Shown: positions 46,162 to 55,118, numbered from the stretch's first letter. The stretch: DNA of 64,000 bases from Symmachiella macrocystis (GCF_007860075.1 NZ_SJPP01000001.1:682001-746000); one strand, 5' to 3'. Numbers and translations are program-made. Notes: generated by a model not told the origin, from the sequence alone.

Positions 46162-46279
46162 TGTTGCGAAAAAACGAATATAACGTACATTGCCAATTCT
46201 GGTCGGCGCACTAGAAACCTTCAGCACGCTGAATGGCGTGGTCTGGCAATCTCTCTATCTCGGCATAAGGTCCAGAACA

Positions 46280-47536
46280 ATGCGATCCATTTGTGACTCC
46301 TGGTTGAGCGGTTTGAGCATCATTCTGATCGTCGCCTTGCTGCCCTCCCCAACGCGATCCGAAGAGTCTTCAATCGCAACATGGCTGCAATGGCGCGGCC
46401 CACAGCGAGACTCCCACGTAAAGGGACCAGCTTGGCCGCAAGCCTTGGACGCGGCACATCTGGAAAAAGTGTGGAGCATTCCGCTCGGGCCAAGTTACTC
46501 CGGGCCGATCGTCGCGGCCGATCGGGTGTTTGTGACTGAAACAGTCAGCGAACAAACCGAGGTCGTGCGCGCGATGGATCGGCAGTCTGGCAAAGAACTG
46601 TGGAAGGTTTCGTGGCCTGGGGCCATCAAGGTGCCTTTTTTCGCCAAGTCCAACGGCGATTGGATCCGTTCGACACCCGCTTATGATGGGGAACGATTGT
46701 ATGTGGCAGGGATCCGTGATGTGTTGGTTTGCTTGAATGGCGCTGACGGACAGGAGATCTGGCGAGTCGATTTTGCCAAAGCCACCGGCGCGAAACCCCC
46801 CGCTTTCGGTTGTGTCTGTTCTCCATTGATCGACGGAGACTTCGTCTACATCCAAGCAGGTGCCGGGCTGGTCAAATTAAACAAGCACAGTGGTAAGATC
46901 ATCTGGCATAGCCTACGCAATGGCGGAGGCATGTACGGCAGCGCGTTTTCCTCACCGATTATCCAAACAATCAACGGTCAAAGGCAACTGTTGGTACAGA
47001 CTCGCAAGAAGTTGGCCGGCGTCGCACTCGACTCGGGTGAGGAATTGTGGTCGCAAGTAATCCCGGCATTTCGGGGCATGAATATCTTAACGCCAACCGT
47101 GATTGGCAATTCGGTGTTCACCAGCAGCTACGGGGGCGGTTCGTATTTGTATGCCCTGAACAACGGCGCAGCTGAAGCCGAACAACGTTGGCGGAATAAA
47201 GTCCAAGGCTACATGTCTTCGCCCGTGGTGATCGACGGCCACATTTATTTGCACCTGCGCAACAAACGCTTCGCTTGCATCAACGTCGAAACGGGGCAAG
47301 AGGCATGGGTGACCAAGCCGTTCGGCAAGTACTGGTCGATGGTCGCACAGGGAGACCGGATTTTGGCATTGGACGAACGGGGCGACCTGCTCTTAATCCG
47401 CGCCAATCCACAGCAATTCGAGTTGCTGGACAAACGGCACATCAGCGACGAGCCGACTTGGGCCCACCTTGCTGTCTGTGGTGATCAGCTCTTCATACGG
47501 GCGTTGAATGGACAGTCGATGTATCGCTGGAAATAG
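46280..47536 (+). CDS. Exported PQQ-type beta-propeller protein (BamB-like)
   Basis: 418 residues from ATG 46280. Signal peptide LSIILIVALLPSPTRS. The mature protein starts WLQWRGPQRDSHVKGPAWP, the opening of planctomycete PQQ-like propellers, and contains repeated blades with VVRAMDRQSGKELWKV, LVCLNGADGQEIWRV, LVKLNKHSGKIIWHS, ALDSGEELWSQ and CINVETGQEAWVT. No PQQ-dehydrogenase catalytic residues are recognised, so it is likely a binding or scaffold propeller outside the cytoplasm. A terminator follows 29 bp after the stop. Confidence 0.88.
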   Translation: MRSICDSWLSGLSIILIVALLPSPTRSEESSIATWLQWRGPQRDSHVKGPAWPQALDAAHLEKVWSIPLGPSYSGPIVAADRVFVTETVSEQTEVVRAMDRQSGKELWKVSWPGAIKVPFFAKSNGDWIRSTPAYDGERLYVAGIRDVLVCLNGADGQEIWRVDFAKATGAKPPAFGCVCSPLIDGDFVYIQAGAGLVKLNKHSGKIIWHSLRNGGGMYGSAFSSPIIQTINGQRQLLVQTRKKLAGVALDSGEELWSQVIPAFRGMNILTPTVIGNSVFTSSYGGGSYLYALNNGAAEAEQRWRNKVQGYMSSPVVIDGHIYLHLRNKRFACINVETGQEAWVTKPFGKYWSMVAQGDRILALDERGDLLLIRANPQQFELLDKRHISDEPTWAHLAVCGDQLFIRALNGQSMYRWK

Positions 47537-47564
47537 CCCGCATTCCCCCAAACCACCGTGCATT

Positions 47565-47600
47565 GACGTGAAGGCAATCACTAGCCTTCGCGTCTTTTTT
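47565..47600 (+). terminator. Rho-independent terminator after the PQQ-type gene
   Basis: GACGTGAAGGC / GCCTTCGCGTC, one internal mismatch, 8-nt loop, then six T residues. Confidence 0.88.
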
Positions 47601-47771
47601 CATATCTGGGCACATGCACCGGTCCAGTTTGCCGCTGGAACTGGGCGGGGACGCGGGCAGCGTTGAAATTCGGTGAAGGGCGCGTATGATCTAACCGCGA
47701 CGCAGCCCGGGTGCCGGTCGCACTATTCGCCGCCGTCTACGATTCTTCACATTCAGGGCCGGGATCTATTG

Positions 47772-47860
47772 AGAACCCGTTTCGAAACCTGGTTGTACTT
47801 GGTTTTGACCTCGAGATTGTGGGACACGCGAGACGCAGCAGAAGGTTTTGAAACCTGTAG
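47772..47860 (+). repeat. Stem-forming 95-bp element, copy 3 (upstream of pyrE)
   Basis: The 5' arm GTTTCGAAACCT (47779-47790) pairs with AGGTTTTGAAAC (47843-47854). The innermost pair is T-A where copies 1 and 2 have C-G, a compensatory change. The interior is again 52 nt although about half of its bases differ. It ends about 18 nt before ATG 47878. Confidence 0.78.
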
Positions 47861-47877
47861 TCGTGAAAGACGCAACC

Positions 47878-48447
47878 ATGTACGATCGAGATCGCCTGAT
47901 TGAACTCTTCAAAGAACGCGCCCTGAAATTCGGCGAGTTCAAACTGGTTTCCGGAAAAACAGCCAGCTATTACCTAGACGGCAAACAAATCACGCTGCAA
48001 TCCGAGGGACTGCGGCAGGTCAGCGAGGGTTTGCTCGATCTACTCGCCGATGTCGAGTACGACGCGATTGGCGGGATGTCGATCGGGGCCGATCCGATCA
48101 TCGGCGGCACAATCACCGTCGCCGCCGAGCGAGGCCAGGACGTGCAAGGTTTTTTGGTACGCAAGGAATCCAAAGGGCACGGCACGAACAAGTTTATCGA
48201 AGGCCCGGTGCAACCCGGGGCGCGGGTGGTGATCGTCGACGACGTGGTGACCACCGGCGGCAGTTCATTGTTGGCCGTCGACCGCATTGAGGAATTCGGT
48301 TGCAAAGTCGTGCAAGTCGTCGCCATCGTCGACCGAATGGAAGGTGGAGCGGCAAATTTTGCCAAGCGCGAATTGCCGCTGAAATCGCTACTCACAATCG
48401 AAGACTTCGGGATCGAACCCCCGCCCGCAGAAATGTTAATTGCTTAG
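47878..48447 (+). CDS. pyrE: Orotate phosphoribosyltransferase
   Basis: 189 residues from ATG 47878. Transfers ribose-5-phosphate from PRPP to orotate, giving OMP in pyrimidine synthesis. Seen: N-terminal FKLVSGKTASYYLDGKQITL, the PRPP loop VVIVDDVVTTGGSSLLAVD, and the flexible loop FLVRKESKGHGTNKFIEGP with catalytic Lys residues. Length is normal for the bacterial enzyme. The start is set by the family N-terminus; GAAAGACGC upstream is only a weak ribosome-binding site. Preceded by the 95-bp stem element, and followed 45 bp later by pgi, possibly in one transcript. Confidence 0.96.
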   Translation: MYDRDRLIELFKERALKFGEFKLVSGKTASYYLDGKQITLQSEGLRQVSEGLLDLLADVEYDAIGGMSIGADPIIGGTITVAAERGQDVQGFLVRKESKGHGTNKFIEGPVQPGARVVIVDDVVTTGGSSLLAVDRIEEFGCKVVQVVAIVDRMEGGAANFAKRELPLKSLLTIEDFGIEPPPAEMLIA

Positions 48448-48492
48448 GCTGGGCGGCTATCTCACTTTATTATCAACATGAGGGACCATTGC

Positions 48493-49905
48493 ATGAGCGA
48501 CCACATTCGTTATTCCGCCGCCGCGGCTGAGTCCCAAATTCAAGCCGTCGATTTCGACAAAGTTCAAACAGCCGTGCTGGCCGCGCGGAATGAGGTCATC
48601 GCCGATGTCGGCTTGCTGCATGCTGGATGCGATATTCCAGCAGAGAAACAGCCGCTGGACGCGGGGTTTATCGAACTGCCCAAAAATCTGTTGGCCGAAT
48701 GGAACGAATCTGGTGACGACTCGTTACTCGGCCGCATCGAAACCGCCGCTGCGCAATTCGCCGGACAGGTCGACCGCATGGTGGTCTTGGGGATCGGCGG
48801 GTCCTATATGGGAGCCCGTGCGTTGTTCGAGGCGCTGTGTCATCCCTACCACAACGAATTGTCACGTGAGAAACGCAACGGCATTCCCAAGCTTTCGTTT
48901 GAAGGCAACAACGTCGATACCGCCGCGGTCAGCGGATTGTTGGAACTGTTAGCCGCAGGCACCGATCCGGCTGAGATCGCCGATCGTTGGGGAATTGTGG
49001 TCATCAGTAAATCGGGCGGTACATTGGAGACCGCGGTCGCGTTTCGCGTGTTTCGCCAAGCATTGGAAGAATTTTACGGCAGCGATTCCGCCGAAGCACT
49101 GAGCCTGGTGATGCCCGTGACCGGCGAGACAGGCAAGCTCCGCAATTTTTCGAACCTGCGGGGATATCCGGCGACGTTTCCGATTCCCGACGGCGTGGGG
49201 GGACGGTTTTCTGTGTTCACTGCTGTGGGCCTGCTGCCGGCAGCGGTGCTGGGAATCGACATCAAACAGTTGTTGCAAGGCGCTGCTGATGCCACTGAAC
49301 GTTTCCACACAGCTGACTACGATGACAATCCGACGCTGCAATACACGGCGGTCAGCCATTATCTAGAAACCGAACACGGCTTAAACATCCGCGTGCTTTC
49401 GACCTGGGGCAAACGGTTAGAAGCGGTCGGGCTTTGGTACGACCAACTACTGGCTGAAAGTTTAGGCAAAGCAGAAAAAGGGGCCACGCCGATTACGGGC
49501 GTCAATACCCGCGACCTGCACAGCCGCGGACAGCAACACCAGGAAGGGACGCTGGATAAGCTGATCACCAATCTGTATGTCGAGCCGGATGCCAACGGCG
49601 CGGTCACGGTGCCGGCTGTTCCCGATGCACTCAATCAGGACGAGTTGAACAAATACAGCGGCAAAAACCTGCCGGAAATTCTGCAGGCCGCGCTGCAGGG
49701 CACGAATCAGGCCTACGCCGACGTGAACCGGCCGACAGCCGATTTGGTTTTGCCCAAACTGGACGCCTACAACATCGGCGCCTTGTTGCAAATGCTCATG
49801 CTGGCGACGGTCACCGAGGGTCGACTGATGGGGATCAATCCTTATGGCCAACCGGGTGTTGAGGATTACAAGCGAAACATGAACGCGATTTTGAGCCGCT
49901 CATAG
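48493..49905 (+). CDS. pgi: Glucose-6-phosphate isomerase
   Basis: 470 residues from ATG 48493, GAGG about 9 nt upstream. Interconverts glucose-6-phosphate and fructose-6-phosphate. Seen: VLGIGGSYMGARALFEAL, VVISKSGGTLETAVAFR, GGRFSVFTAVGLLPAA and LHSRGQQHQEGTLDKL with the active-site region. The short bacterial-type form (about 450-470 residues, as in Bacillus) fits. In-frame ATG 48478 is possible but separates less well from the ribosome-binding site. Confidence 0.95.
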   Translation: MSDHIRYSAAAAESQIQAVDFDKVQTAVLAARNEVIADVGLLHAGCDIPAEKQPLDAGFIELPKNLLAEWNESGDDSLLGRIETAAAQFAGQVDRMVVLGIGGSYMGARALFEALCHPYHNELSREKRNGIPKLSFEGNNVDTAAVSGLLELLAAGTDPAEIADRWGIVVISKSGGTLETAVAFRVFRQALEEFYGSDSAEALSLVMPVTGETGKLRNFSNLRGYPATFPIPDGVGGRFSVFTAVGLLPAAVLGIDIKQLLQGAADATERFHTADYDDNPTLQYTAVSHYLETEHGLNIRVLSTWGKRLEAVGLWYDQLLAESLGKAEKGATPITGVNTRDLHSRGQQHQEGTLDKLITNLYVEPDANGAVTVPAVPDALNQDELNKYSGKNLPEILQAALQGTNQAYADVNRPTADLVLPKLDAYNIGALLQMLMLATVTEGRLMGINPYGQPGVEDYKRNMNAILSRS

Positions 49906-49945
49906 TCGCGAGTACAACGGACAATTAACGAATTCGGAGAACGGC

Positions 49946-50629
49946 ATGTCGACGACGGTCACGTATCTGGGGCACGGGACATTTCAAATTGTTGCCGCTG
50001 GAAAAACGATCATCATCGATCCATTTTTCACAGGCAACCCAGCGGCAACGGTCACTGCGGACGAGGTGCAGCCTGACTATTTGATCGTCTCACACGGCCA
50101 TGGCGATCACGTGGGGGATGCTGTGGCAATTGCCAAACGGACCGGTTGCTCGGTGATTTCCAACCATGAGATTTCCGTCTGGCTGAACGAACAGGGAGTC
50201 GAAAAGGCGCACGGCATGCACATCGGCGGCAGCCACGCGTTTGACTTCGGTACGGTCAAACTGACCATCGCCCATCACGGTTCGATGCTGCCCGATGGGT
50301 CCAACGGCGGGAATCCGTGCGGCGTGATTTTGAAACTTGCCGACGGCACGATCTATCACGCCTGCGACACGGGCTTGTTTTATGATATGAAGTTAATTGG
50401 CGAAGAGGGCATCGACTTGGCGATCTTGCCCGTCGGCGACAATTTCACCATGGGCCCCGACGACGCGCTGCGAGCAGTGAAATTGATCGAACCCAAACGG
50501 GTGATCCCCGATCATTACAATACCTGGGAGCTAATCGCACAAGACGCCACCGCCTGGGGCGAACGTGTCCGCGCGGAGACAAAAGCCGAACCGCTGATTC
50601 TCAACCCAGGCGAGTCGTGTGAGTTGTAG
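49946..50629 (+). CDS. Metallo-beta-lactamase-fold hydrolase (UPF0173 type)
   Basis: 227 residues from ATG 49946 with GGAG 6 nt upstream. Motif 1 SHGHGDHVGDAV carries four metal ligands; later ligands are seen in AHHGS, ACDTGLFYDM and IPDHYNTW. YLGHGTFQI near the start and NPGESCEL at the end are typical of the UPF0173 group (UlaG-like fold). Substrate unknown. It follows pgi by 40 bp and may share its transcript. Confidence 0.93.
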   Translation: MSTTVTYLGHGTFQIVAAGKTIIIDPFFTGNPAATVTADEVQPDYLIVSHGHGDHVGDAVAIAKRTGCSVISNHEISVWLNEQGVEKAHGMHIGGSHAFDFGTVKLTIAHHGSMLPDGSNGGNPCGVILKLADGTIYHACDTGLFYDMKLIGEEGIDLAILPVGDNFTMGPDDALRAVKLIEPKRVIPDHYNTWELIAQDATAWGERVRAETKAEPLILNPGESCEL

Positions 50630-50638
50630 TCGCACGCC

Positions 50639-51799
50639 TCAGTGAGATTCATCGATCACGGCTTGGTAGATCTCGCGCAACTCGCGCACCATCGTCTGCT
50701 GCCGAAACTGGTCGGTGAAACGTTCGCGGCCGGTTTGTCCGTATTGTCCTCGCAACTCGGGGGAATCGGCCAGTTTGCCGATCGCCTCGGCCAATTGCGG
50801 CACGGATTTGGGGGGCAACAGAAACCCAGTCTCTCCGTCGATGCACACTTCGCGGGCGCCATCGACATCGTAACTAATCACCGGTTTGCCGGAGATGAGT
50901 CCTTGCGGCAAGACGCGGGCCAGCCCTTCTCGGAGGCTGGTGTGCACGACGATATCCATCGCGCCAATCAATTCGGGTATCCGCGCCGGCGGAACCAAAC
51001 CCGTGAACACGAAATGGTCACTCAAACCGGCTGCGGCGATTTGTTGCTGCAATTGCTGCTGCAGGATGCCATCACCGACAAACAGGAAACGGACGTGGGG
51101 ATTCTTAGCGACAACCTCACCGGCGGCTTCGATGACGTATTCGTGTCCCTTGAGATGAAACAGCCTCGCGATTTTTCCAACGACGATGTGATCTTCGGTA
51201 AATCCAAGTTCTCGCCGAACATCCGCACGGGGGACGGGGGGATTGAGAAACGGTTCGACCTCCATGCCGCTGTAGACCGTTTGAAACATCGATCGCGGCG
51301 CGATACCAGCCGCGACGTATTGATCGGTCATCGAATCGCACACACTGATCAGCAGCGCACACCGCCGGGCCGCCCATTTTTCGCAACTGCGATAAACCTG
51401 ATACGCCGCCGCACTTTGAAATTCGTGAAACGGTGAGCCGTGGATCGTGTGCACGACCGGAATTTTCAATTTCGTCGCTGCTGCACGCCCAATGACCCCT
51501 GCTTTGGAGCTATGCGTGTGCACGATGTCAGGTTGGATTTCAGCCAGCATGCGCATCAGCGAGCGGTAGCTTTGCCAGTCGCGGCGGGGGTGGATTTCTC
51601 GCCGTAACTCGGGAACGATTCGCACGTCCAAGTCGCGCTGCGCTGCTCGCTCAAGCAGGCTGCCTTCTGGACCTAGCGCGGGTCCGGTGAGCAAGGTGAC
51701 ATCGTCGCCCCAGTCGTGGTGTTGTCCTTCGACGGTGAGCAGAGTGTTCTCCTGCGCGCCGCCAAGAATCAGCCGAGTGATGATGTGGACGGTTTTCAT
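50639..51799 (-). CDS. Glycosyltransferase family 4 protein
   Basis: 386 residues from ATG 51799. GT-B fold: N-terminal acceptor half with ITRLILGGAQENTLL and DIVHTHSSKAGVIGRAAA, and C-terminal donor half with VVGKIARLFHLKGHEYVIEA and the retaining GT4 signature SLREGLARVLPQGLISGKPV followed by DGAREV. Uses an NDP-sugar; acceptor unknown, probably a lipid-linked or extracellular glycan. Ends 10 bp from the convergent hydrolase gene. truA lies 7 bp upstream on the same strand, so both are probably co-transcribed. Confidence 0.93.
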   Translation of the reverse strand: MKTVHIITRLILGGAQENTLLTVEGQHHDWGDDVTLLTGPALGPEGSLLERAAQRDLDVRIVPELRREIHPRRDWQSYRSLMRMLAEIQPDIVHTHSSKAGVIGRAAATKLKIPVVHTIHGSPFHEFQSAAAYQVYRSCEKWAARRCALLISVCDSMTDQYVAAGIAPRSMFQTVYSGMEVEPFLNPPVPRADVRRELGFTEDHIVVGKIARLFHLKGHEYVIEAAGEVVAKNPHVRFLFVGDGILQQQLQQQIAAAGLSDHFVFTGLVPPARIPELIGAMDIVVHTSLREGLARVLPQGLISGKPVISYDVDGAREVCIDGETGFLLPPKSVPQLAEAIGKLADSPELRGQYGQTGRERFTDQFRQQTMVRELREIYQAVIDESH

Positions 51800-51805
51800 G
51801 TGTGA

Positions 51806-52630
51806 TTACGACGGGGCGCCGGGGGAATTGGAAACGACGTTTTCTCCATCATAGTCGACATGCACCAAATACAAACCGTGCGGGGGGGCCGTCGCACCGG
51901 CGTGGTCGCGGGTTTGGTTTTCCAGGATTTCCCGGACCTTGTCAACGGGCCAATTGCCGTAGCCAACTTTCAGCAATGTCCCGGTGATGCTGCGGACCAT
52001 GTTGTACAAAAACCCGTCCGCCATGATGTCGATGCAAATAAAATCGCCGTCCTCTGCAGTGGCGCCGGGCGTTGGCGACCAAAGGTCCCATCCAACGCGC
52101 CGCGTAACATTTAGTTCCATCACCGTTCGGACACTGCTGGAACGATTGGGGAAGTGTGATTCGAAACTACGAAAATCGTGCGTGCCAACCAAAGCCCGCG
52201 CAGCTGCGTGCATGGCGGTCGCATCGAGTGGTTTGCCGATCCGATGCACGTAGCGCTGCAAGAACGGAACCGCCACGCGGTTGTTGTGGATCACATAACG
52301 ATAGCGTTTGCGAACCGCATGATAACGGGAATGAAATTCGGCCGGGACATCTTCCGCGTTGCGAACGACAATGTCATCAGGCAAAAACCGCTGCAAGCCG
52401 CTGCGGAGTTTATCGCACGGAATCGGCGAGTTCGTATGAAAATGGGCGACCTGCCCCAACGCATGCACACCGGAGTCAGTCCGCCCCGAGGCGAGGACAT
52501 TCACGGACTCAAACGTCAATTTCTTTACGGCCGCCTCAACCACGGTTTGAATCGATGTCCCGTTGGGCTGCACCTGCCACCCGCAGTAATTCGTGCCGTC
52601 GTAGGCGATGGTCAGGCGGATGTTACGCAT
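51806..52630 (-). CDS. truA: tRNA pseudouridine(38-40) synthase
   Basis: 274 residues from ATG 52630. Converts U38-U40 of tRNA anticodon arms to pseudouridine. Seen: AYDGTNYCGWQVQPNGTSIQ, the catalytic Asp in ASGRTDSGVHALGQVAHF, FHSRYHAVRKRYRY and FLYNMVRSITGTLLKVG. Length is near the usual 250-280. Next gene (GT4) starts 7 bp after its stop. A large palindromic repeat lies just upstream. Confidence 0.96.
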   Translation of the reverse strand: MRNIRLTIAYDGTNYCGWQVQPNGTSIQTVVEAAVKKLTFESVNVLASGRTDSGVHALGQVAHFHTNSPIPCDKLRSGLQRFLPDDIVVRNAEDVPAEFHSRYHAVRKRYRYVIHNNRVAVPFLQRYVHRIGKPLDATAMHAAARALVGTHDFRSFESHFPNRSSSVRTVMELNVTRRVGWDLWSPTPGATAEDGDFICIDIMADGFLYNMVRSITGTLLKVGYGNWPVDKVREILENQTRDHAGATAPPHGLYLVHVDYDGENVVSNSPGAPS

Positions 52631-52673
52631 GGATCAAACAGCGTGTTTTATAATCCTGGATTGCAGACAAAAT

Positions 52674-52749
52674 GGGAGGGCGAGGCTCCTGCCGAGCCGT
52701 GCTCTACGCGAAACTTACCATTGCGGCTCAGCAGGAGCTTCGCCCTCCC
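52674..52749. repeat. Large imperfect palindrome (GGGAGGGCGAGGCTCCTG type)
   Basis: The left arm 52674-52698 and the right arm 52725-52749 are near-perfect reverse complements, separated by 26 bp. It lies between truA and the aminotransferase gene. It looks like a dispersed hairpin repeat and may also end the aminotransferase transcript. Confidence 0.75.
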
Positions 52750-52780
52750 GGGGCGCGATCGCCAGTGGCACCCGGCTTGG

Positions 52781-54049
52781 TTACGCCTCGGTTGGATACG
52801 GTTTGGCCAACCGGAATTGGGGGTTCTGTTCCAAAAAGGCGGCGATGCGTTCGGTGCGGCTCAGTGCCACGGGCAGGAATTCCAGCGCCTGTTGCAGACG
52901 ATCGTTGGGTTCGGCGCAACTGAATCGTAAAAAGCCGGCGCCAGCTTCCCCAAAGCATTCCCCGCCCAGACAAGCAACGCCAAAATCATCGTCCGCTCCT
53001 TCGAGCAGATACAGCGCCAAGCCATGGCTGGTGATGCCCAGATCGTTGCAAACCGGTGCGACGTTGGGGAACACATAAAACGTGGCGGTCGGGTCCAGGC
53101 TGTGGAAACCGGGAATCTTGTTGAGGCCTTCGGTCAGCAGGACGACCTTCTCGCGGAACAACAGCATCGTGCGATCCCGTTCCGACGAATCTTGTTCCAG
53201 CGCCGCTGCCCCAGCCAGTTGCACCAGCGTCGGCGTGCAGGAGAGCGTGGTGTTGATCATTTTGCCAATGGCATCGGAGATTTCCTTGTTCGACACGGCA
53301 AAGCCCAACCGCCAACCACTCATACTGTAGGACTTGCTGAACGTATACGCGGCGACCGCTTGGTCCATCATCCCGGGTTGCGACAGGATCGAATGATGCT
53401 GGCCTTCCCAGATCATGTGGCAATACGGTTCGTCGGAGAAGACGGCGATATCCTTGCCGCGAATCAAATCGGCAATGTCCCGCAGGTCGTCTTCGGTCGT
53501 CACGCCGCCGGTGGGGTTGTGCGGCGAGTTGAGAAAAATCGCCTTAGGGGCGGCATCGGTATTTAGAAAGTCTTCGATGTCGGAGACCTGCGGGCGGAAT
53601 TCATTTCCCTGCGTGAGCGGACAAAGCACCGCCCGCGCGCCGCGACGTTCGATGTTGGGAATGTACGTCGGAAAAAACGGACTGAAGACCAACACCCCGT
53701 CGCCCGGATTGAGAAATGCCTCGCAGAAGAATTGCTCAAAGACCTTGGCGCCCGGACCGGGAATGATGTTTTCCGCAGCGGCGGAAATGCCGAATTCGTT
53801 TTTGACAAACTTGGCAGCCGCTTCTCGAAACGCCGGCACACCGCTGGAGGGACAATAGTGCGACTGGTTTTCGTTGATTGCTTGAATGCCGGTCGATTTG
53901 GCCGAAGCGGTACTTTCAAACGGGCTGTCGCCGATTTCGAGTTCGACAACATCCTTGCCGGCAGCTTTGAGTTGTTTAGCAACGGCAAGCACCGTGAAGG
54001 CAGTTTCGACGCTGAGAGTCTGTGCGAATTGGCTAAGCGTAGCGGCCAC
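52781..54049 (-). CDS. PLP-dependent class I/II aminotransferase
   Basis: 422 residues from GTG 54049, with AAAGGA 7 nt upstream; the open frame goes on to 54331 but without family sequence. Fold type I: LEIGDSPFESTASAK at the N-terminus, NSPHNPTGGVTTEDDL, IAVFSDEPYCHMIWE, and the PLP lysine in AYTFSKSYSMSGWRLGF. The C-terminal FLRFSCAEPNDRLQQALE supports binding of the substrate carboxylate. Aspartate- or aromatic-type aminotransferases of this group have broad specificity, so the substrate is not named. Separate from the HNH gene by 152 bp. Confidence 0.92.
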   Translation of the reverse strand: MAATLSQFAQTLSVETAFTVLAVAKQLKAAGKDVVELEIGDSPFESTASAKSTGIQAINENQSHYCPSSGVPAFREAAAKFVKNEFGISAAAENIIPGPGAKVFEQFFCEAFLNPGDGVLVFSPFFPTYIPNIERRGARAVLCPLTQGNEFRPQVSDIEDFLNTDAAPKAIFLNSPHNPTGGVTTEDDLRDIADLIRGKDIAVFSDEPYCHMIWEGQHHSILSQPGMMDQAVAAYTFSKSYSMSGWRLGFAVSNKEISDAIGKMINTTLSCTPTLVQLAGAAALEQDSSERDRTMLLFREKVVLLTEGLNKIPGFHSLDPTATFYVFPNVAPVCNDLGITSHGLALYLLEGADDDFGVACLGGECFGEAGAGFLRFSCAEPNDRLQQALEFLPVALSRTERIAAFLEQNPQFRLAKPYPTEA

Positions 54050-54079
54050 GGGTGTATCCTTTGGTTGAATATCAAGTAG

Positions 54080-54097
54080 GGCAGGCTCCCGCCTGCC
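54080..54097. repeat. Short hairpin GGCAGG / CCTGCC
   Basis: GGCAGG CTCCCG CCTGCC in the leader of the aminotransferase gene. The word set GTAGGGCAGGCTCCCGCC looks like another dispersed repeat family. Confidence 0.5.
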
Positions 54098-54201
54098 GTG
54101 AATACTGTTTGCTGTCGCCCCCAAGCGCTCGGTGGGAGGCAAACGGGCATTATGCCAATTTCCTCGGCCAGCGACCACCCGCCGGGAAATCTGGTTTCCC
54201 C

Positions 54202-54468
54202 TCACCGCTCGCGGCGTTGCCGCCACGCCACGTATTTTGCGACGTCCGGATGGGCTAAGAGCAACTCCATCGTGTAAAAACGGCGGCCGAGTTCCTTTTC
54301 GCTGGCGAATTTGTGTATCGAGCGATGGCATTGCCGGCAGACGTCAATCCCGCTGCGCATTTGCTCACGGGTGAAGTTCTTCTTAAACCAACGGTTGCTG
54401 TGCAGCGTACGGGGAATCAGATGGTGAAAGCTGGTGGCCGGTTCCTGTTGGCACAATTCACAGAGCAT
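54202..54468 (-). CDS. Small HNH-type nuclease domain protein
   Basis: 88 residues from ATG 54468. Zinc site and HNH core: CELCQQEPATSFHHLIPRTLH, then DVCRQCHRSIHKFASEKEL. The two CxxC pairs bracket the HH of the nuclease centre. Small stand-alone HNH proteins cut DNA or RNA non-specifically or belong to mobile or restriction modules; the target cannot be told. The frame extends upstream into a short dispersed repeat, which I exclude. Lies 297 bp from an IS element. Confidence 0.8.
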   Translation of the reverse strand: MLCELCQQEPATSFHHLIPRTLHSNRWFKKNFTREQMRSGIDVCRQCHRSIHKFASEKELGRRFYTMELLLAHPDVAKYVAWRQRRER

Positions 54469-54477
54469 CGCAAATAT

Positions 54478-54611
54478 AACCACGAAAGAAGCGAAATACA
54501 CGAAAACAATGTAGAGAAATGACGAAGACTTGCGGCGATTCAGTTGAAGTCATAATAAAATTTGGATGAAAACGTAGATTCCTTTTCGTGTCTTTCGACT
54601 TTTTCGTGGTT
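54478..54611. repeat. Inverted pair of 30-bp arms (ACCACGAAA type)
   Basis: The left arm 54478-54507 and the reverse complement of the right arm 54582-54611 agree except at about four places. Both are rich in CGAAA words. Similar layout to the pair at 27308-27505: two copies of a short repeat in opposite orientation. Confidence 0.7.
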
Positions 54612-54740
54612 TAATATTTCTGTAGTTGCGGTTGAAGACCGCACTAGGTGTTTCGAGTCGTTCGTGGTTCACTGCTTCGTTAGCCGAAGTGAAATCTGTG
54701 CCGCAGTCCAAGTTTTGATTGTTAGTAATACTGCGCATAA

Positions 54741-54756
54741 CGGGCTTGCGAGCCCG
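54741..54756. repeat. Perfect hairpin CGGGCT / AGCCCG next to the IS
   Basis: CGGGCT TGCG AGCCCG ends 8 bp before the left inverted repeat of the IS. Could be a dispersed hairpin that served as the insertion target. Confidence 0.55.
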
Positions 54757-54839
54757 GCAACGAATGACCTGCCCCCTTTAACCGAAACCAGAGCTTGATA
54801 TAGGATTTGGGCTTCTGGTTCCAGAAGAAGGAGGCAATC

Positions 54840-55118
54840 ATGCCGAGGAAGCGTCATACGTCAGAACAGATTATTACCAAGCTCCGGGAAGCTGAGGTTC
54901 ATCTTTCCCAAGGAATGACAATTCCGCTGATGTGCAAGAGGCTGGGGATTCATCAACAGACCTACTACAAGTGGCGACGCGAGTATGGTGGTCTGCGGAT
55001 GGATCAGGCAAAACGTTTGAAAGAGCTGGAGAAAGAGAACAATCGCCTCAAGAGGTTGCTCGCTGAATCGGAACTGGACAAAGCCATTCTGAAAGAAGCC
55101 GCGTCGGGAAACTTCTAA
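54840..55118 (+). CDS. IS3-family transposase OrfA (HTH protein)
   Basis: 92 residues from ATG 54840, AAGGAGG 6 nt upstream. Residues 5-50 form the HTH that binds the inverted repeats (SEQIITKLREAEVHLSQGM, MCKRLGIHQQTYYKWRREYG). Residues 55-85 form a leucine-zipper-like coil (LKELEKENNRLKRLLAESEL) for dimer formation. It ends EAASGNF, and its last codons overlap the slippery site, so part of translation continues as the OrfAB transposase. Confidence 0.93.
   Translation: MPRKRHTSEQIITKLREAEVHLSQGMTIPLMCKRLGIHQQTYYKWRREYGGLRMDQAKRLKELEKENNRLKRLLAESELDKAILKEAASGNF

Larger units (their letters stand above)
47537..47877. other. Intergenic region before pyrE
   Basis: 341 bp. Holds a terminator at 47565-47600 and copy 3 of the 95-bp stem element at its right end. 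No gene seen in the middle part. Confidence 0.5.
54469..54764. other. Region left of the IS with inverted short repeats
   Basis: About 296 bp with no gene. Holds the inverted pair 54478-54507 / 54582-54611 and a perfect hairpin at 54741-54756, 8 bp from the IS end. It contains nothing resembling the missing N-terminus of the export protein on the other side of the IS. Confidence 0.55.

Noticed and set aside
54562-54798. 78-residue frame running into the left end of the IS, as the missing N-terminus of the export protein
   Set aside because: Its sequence comes from the inverted short repeats and has no signal peptide or lipobox, so it is not the lost 5' part.
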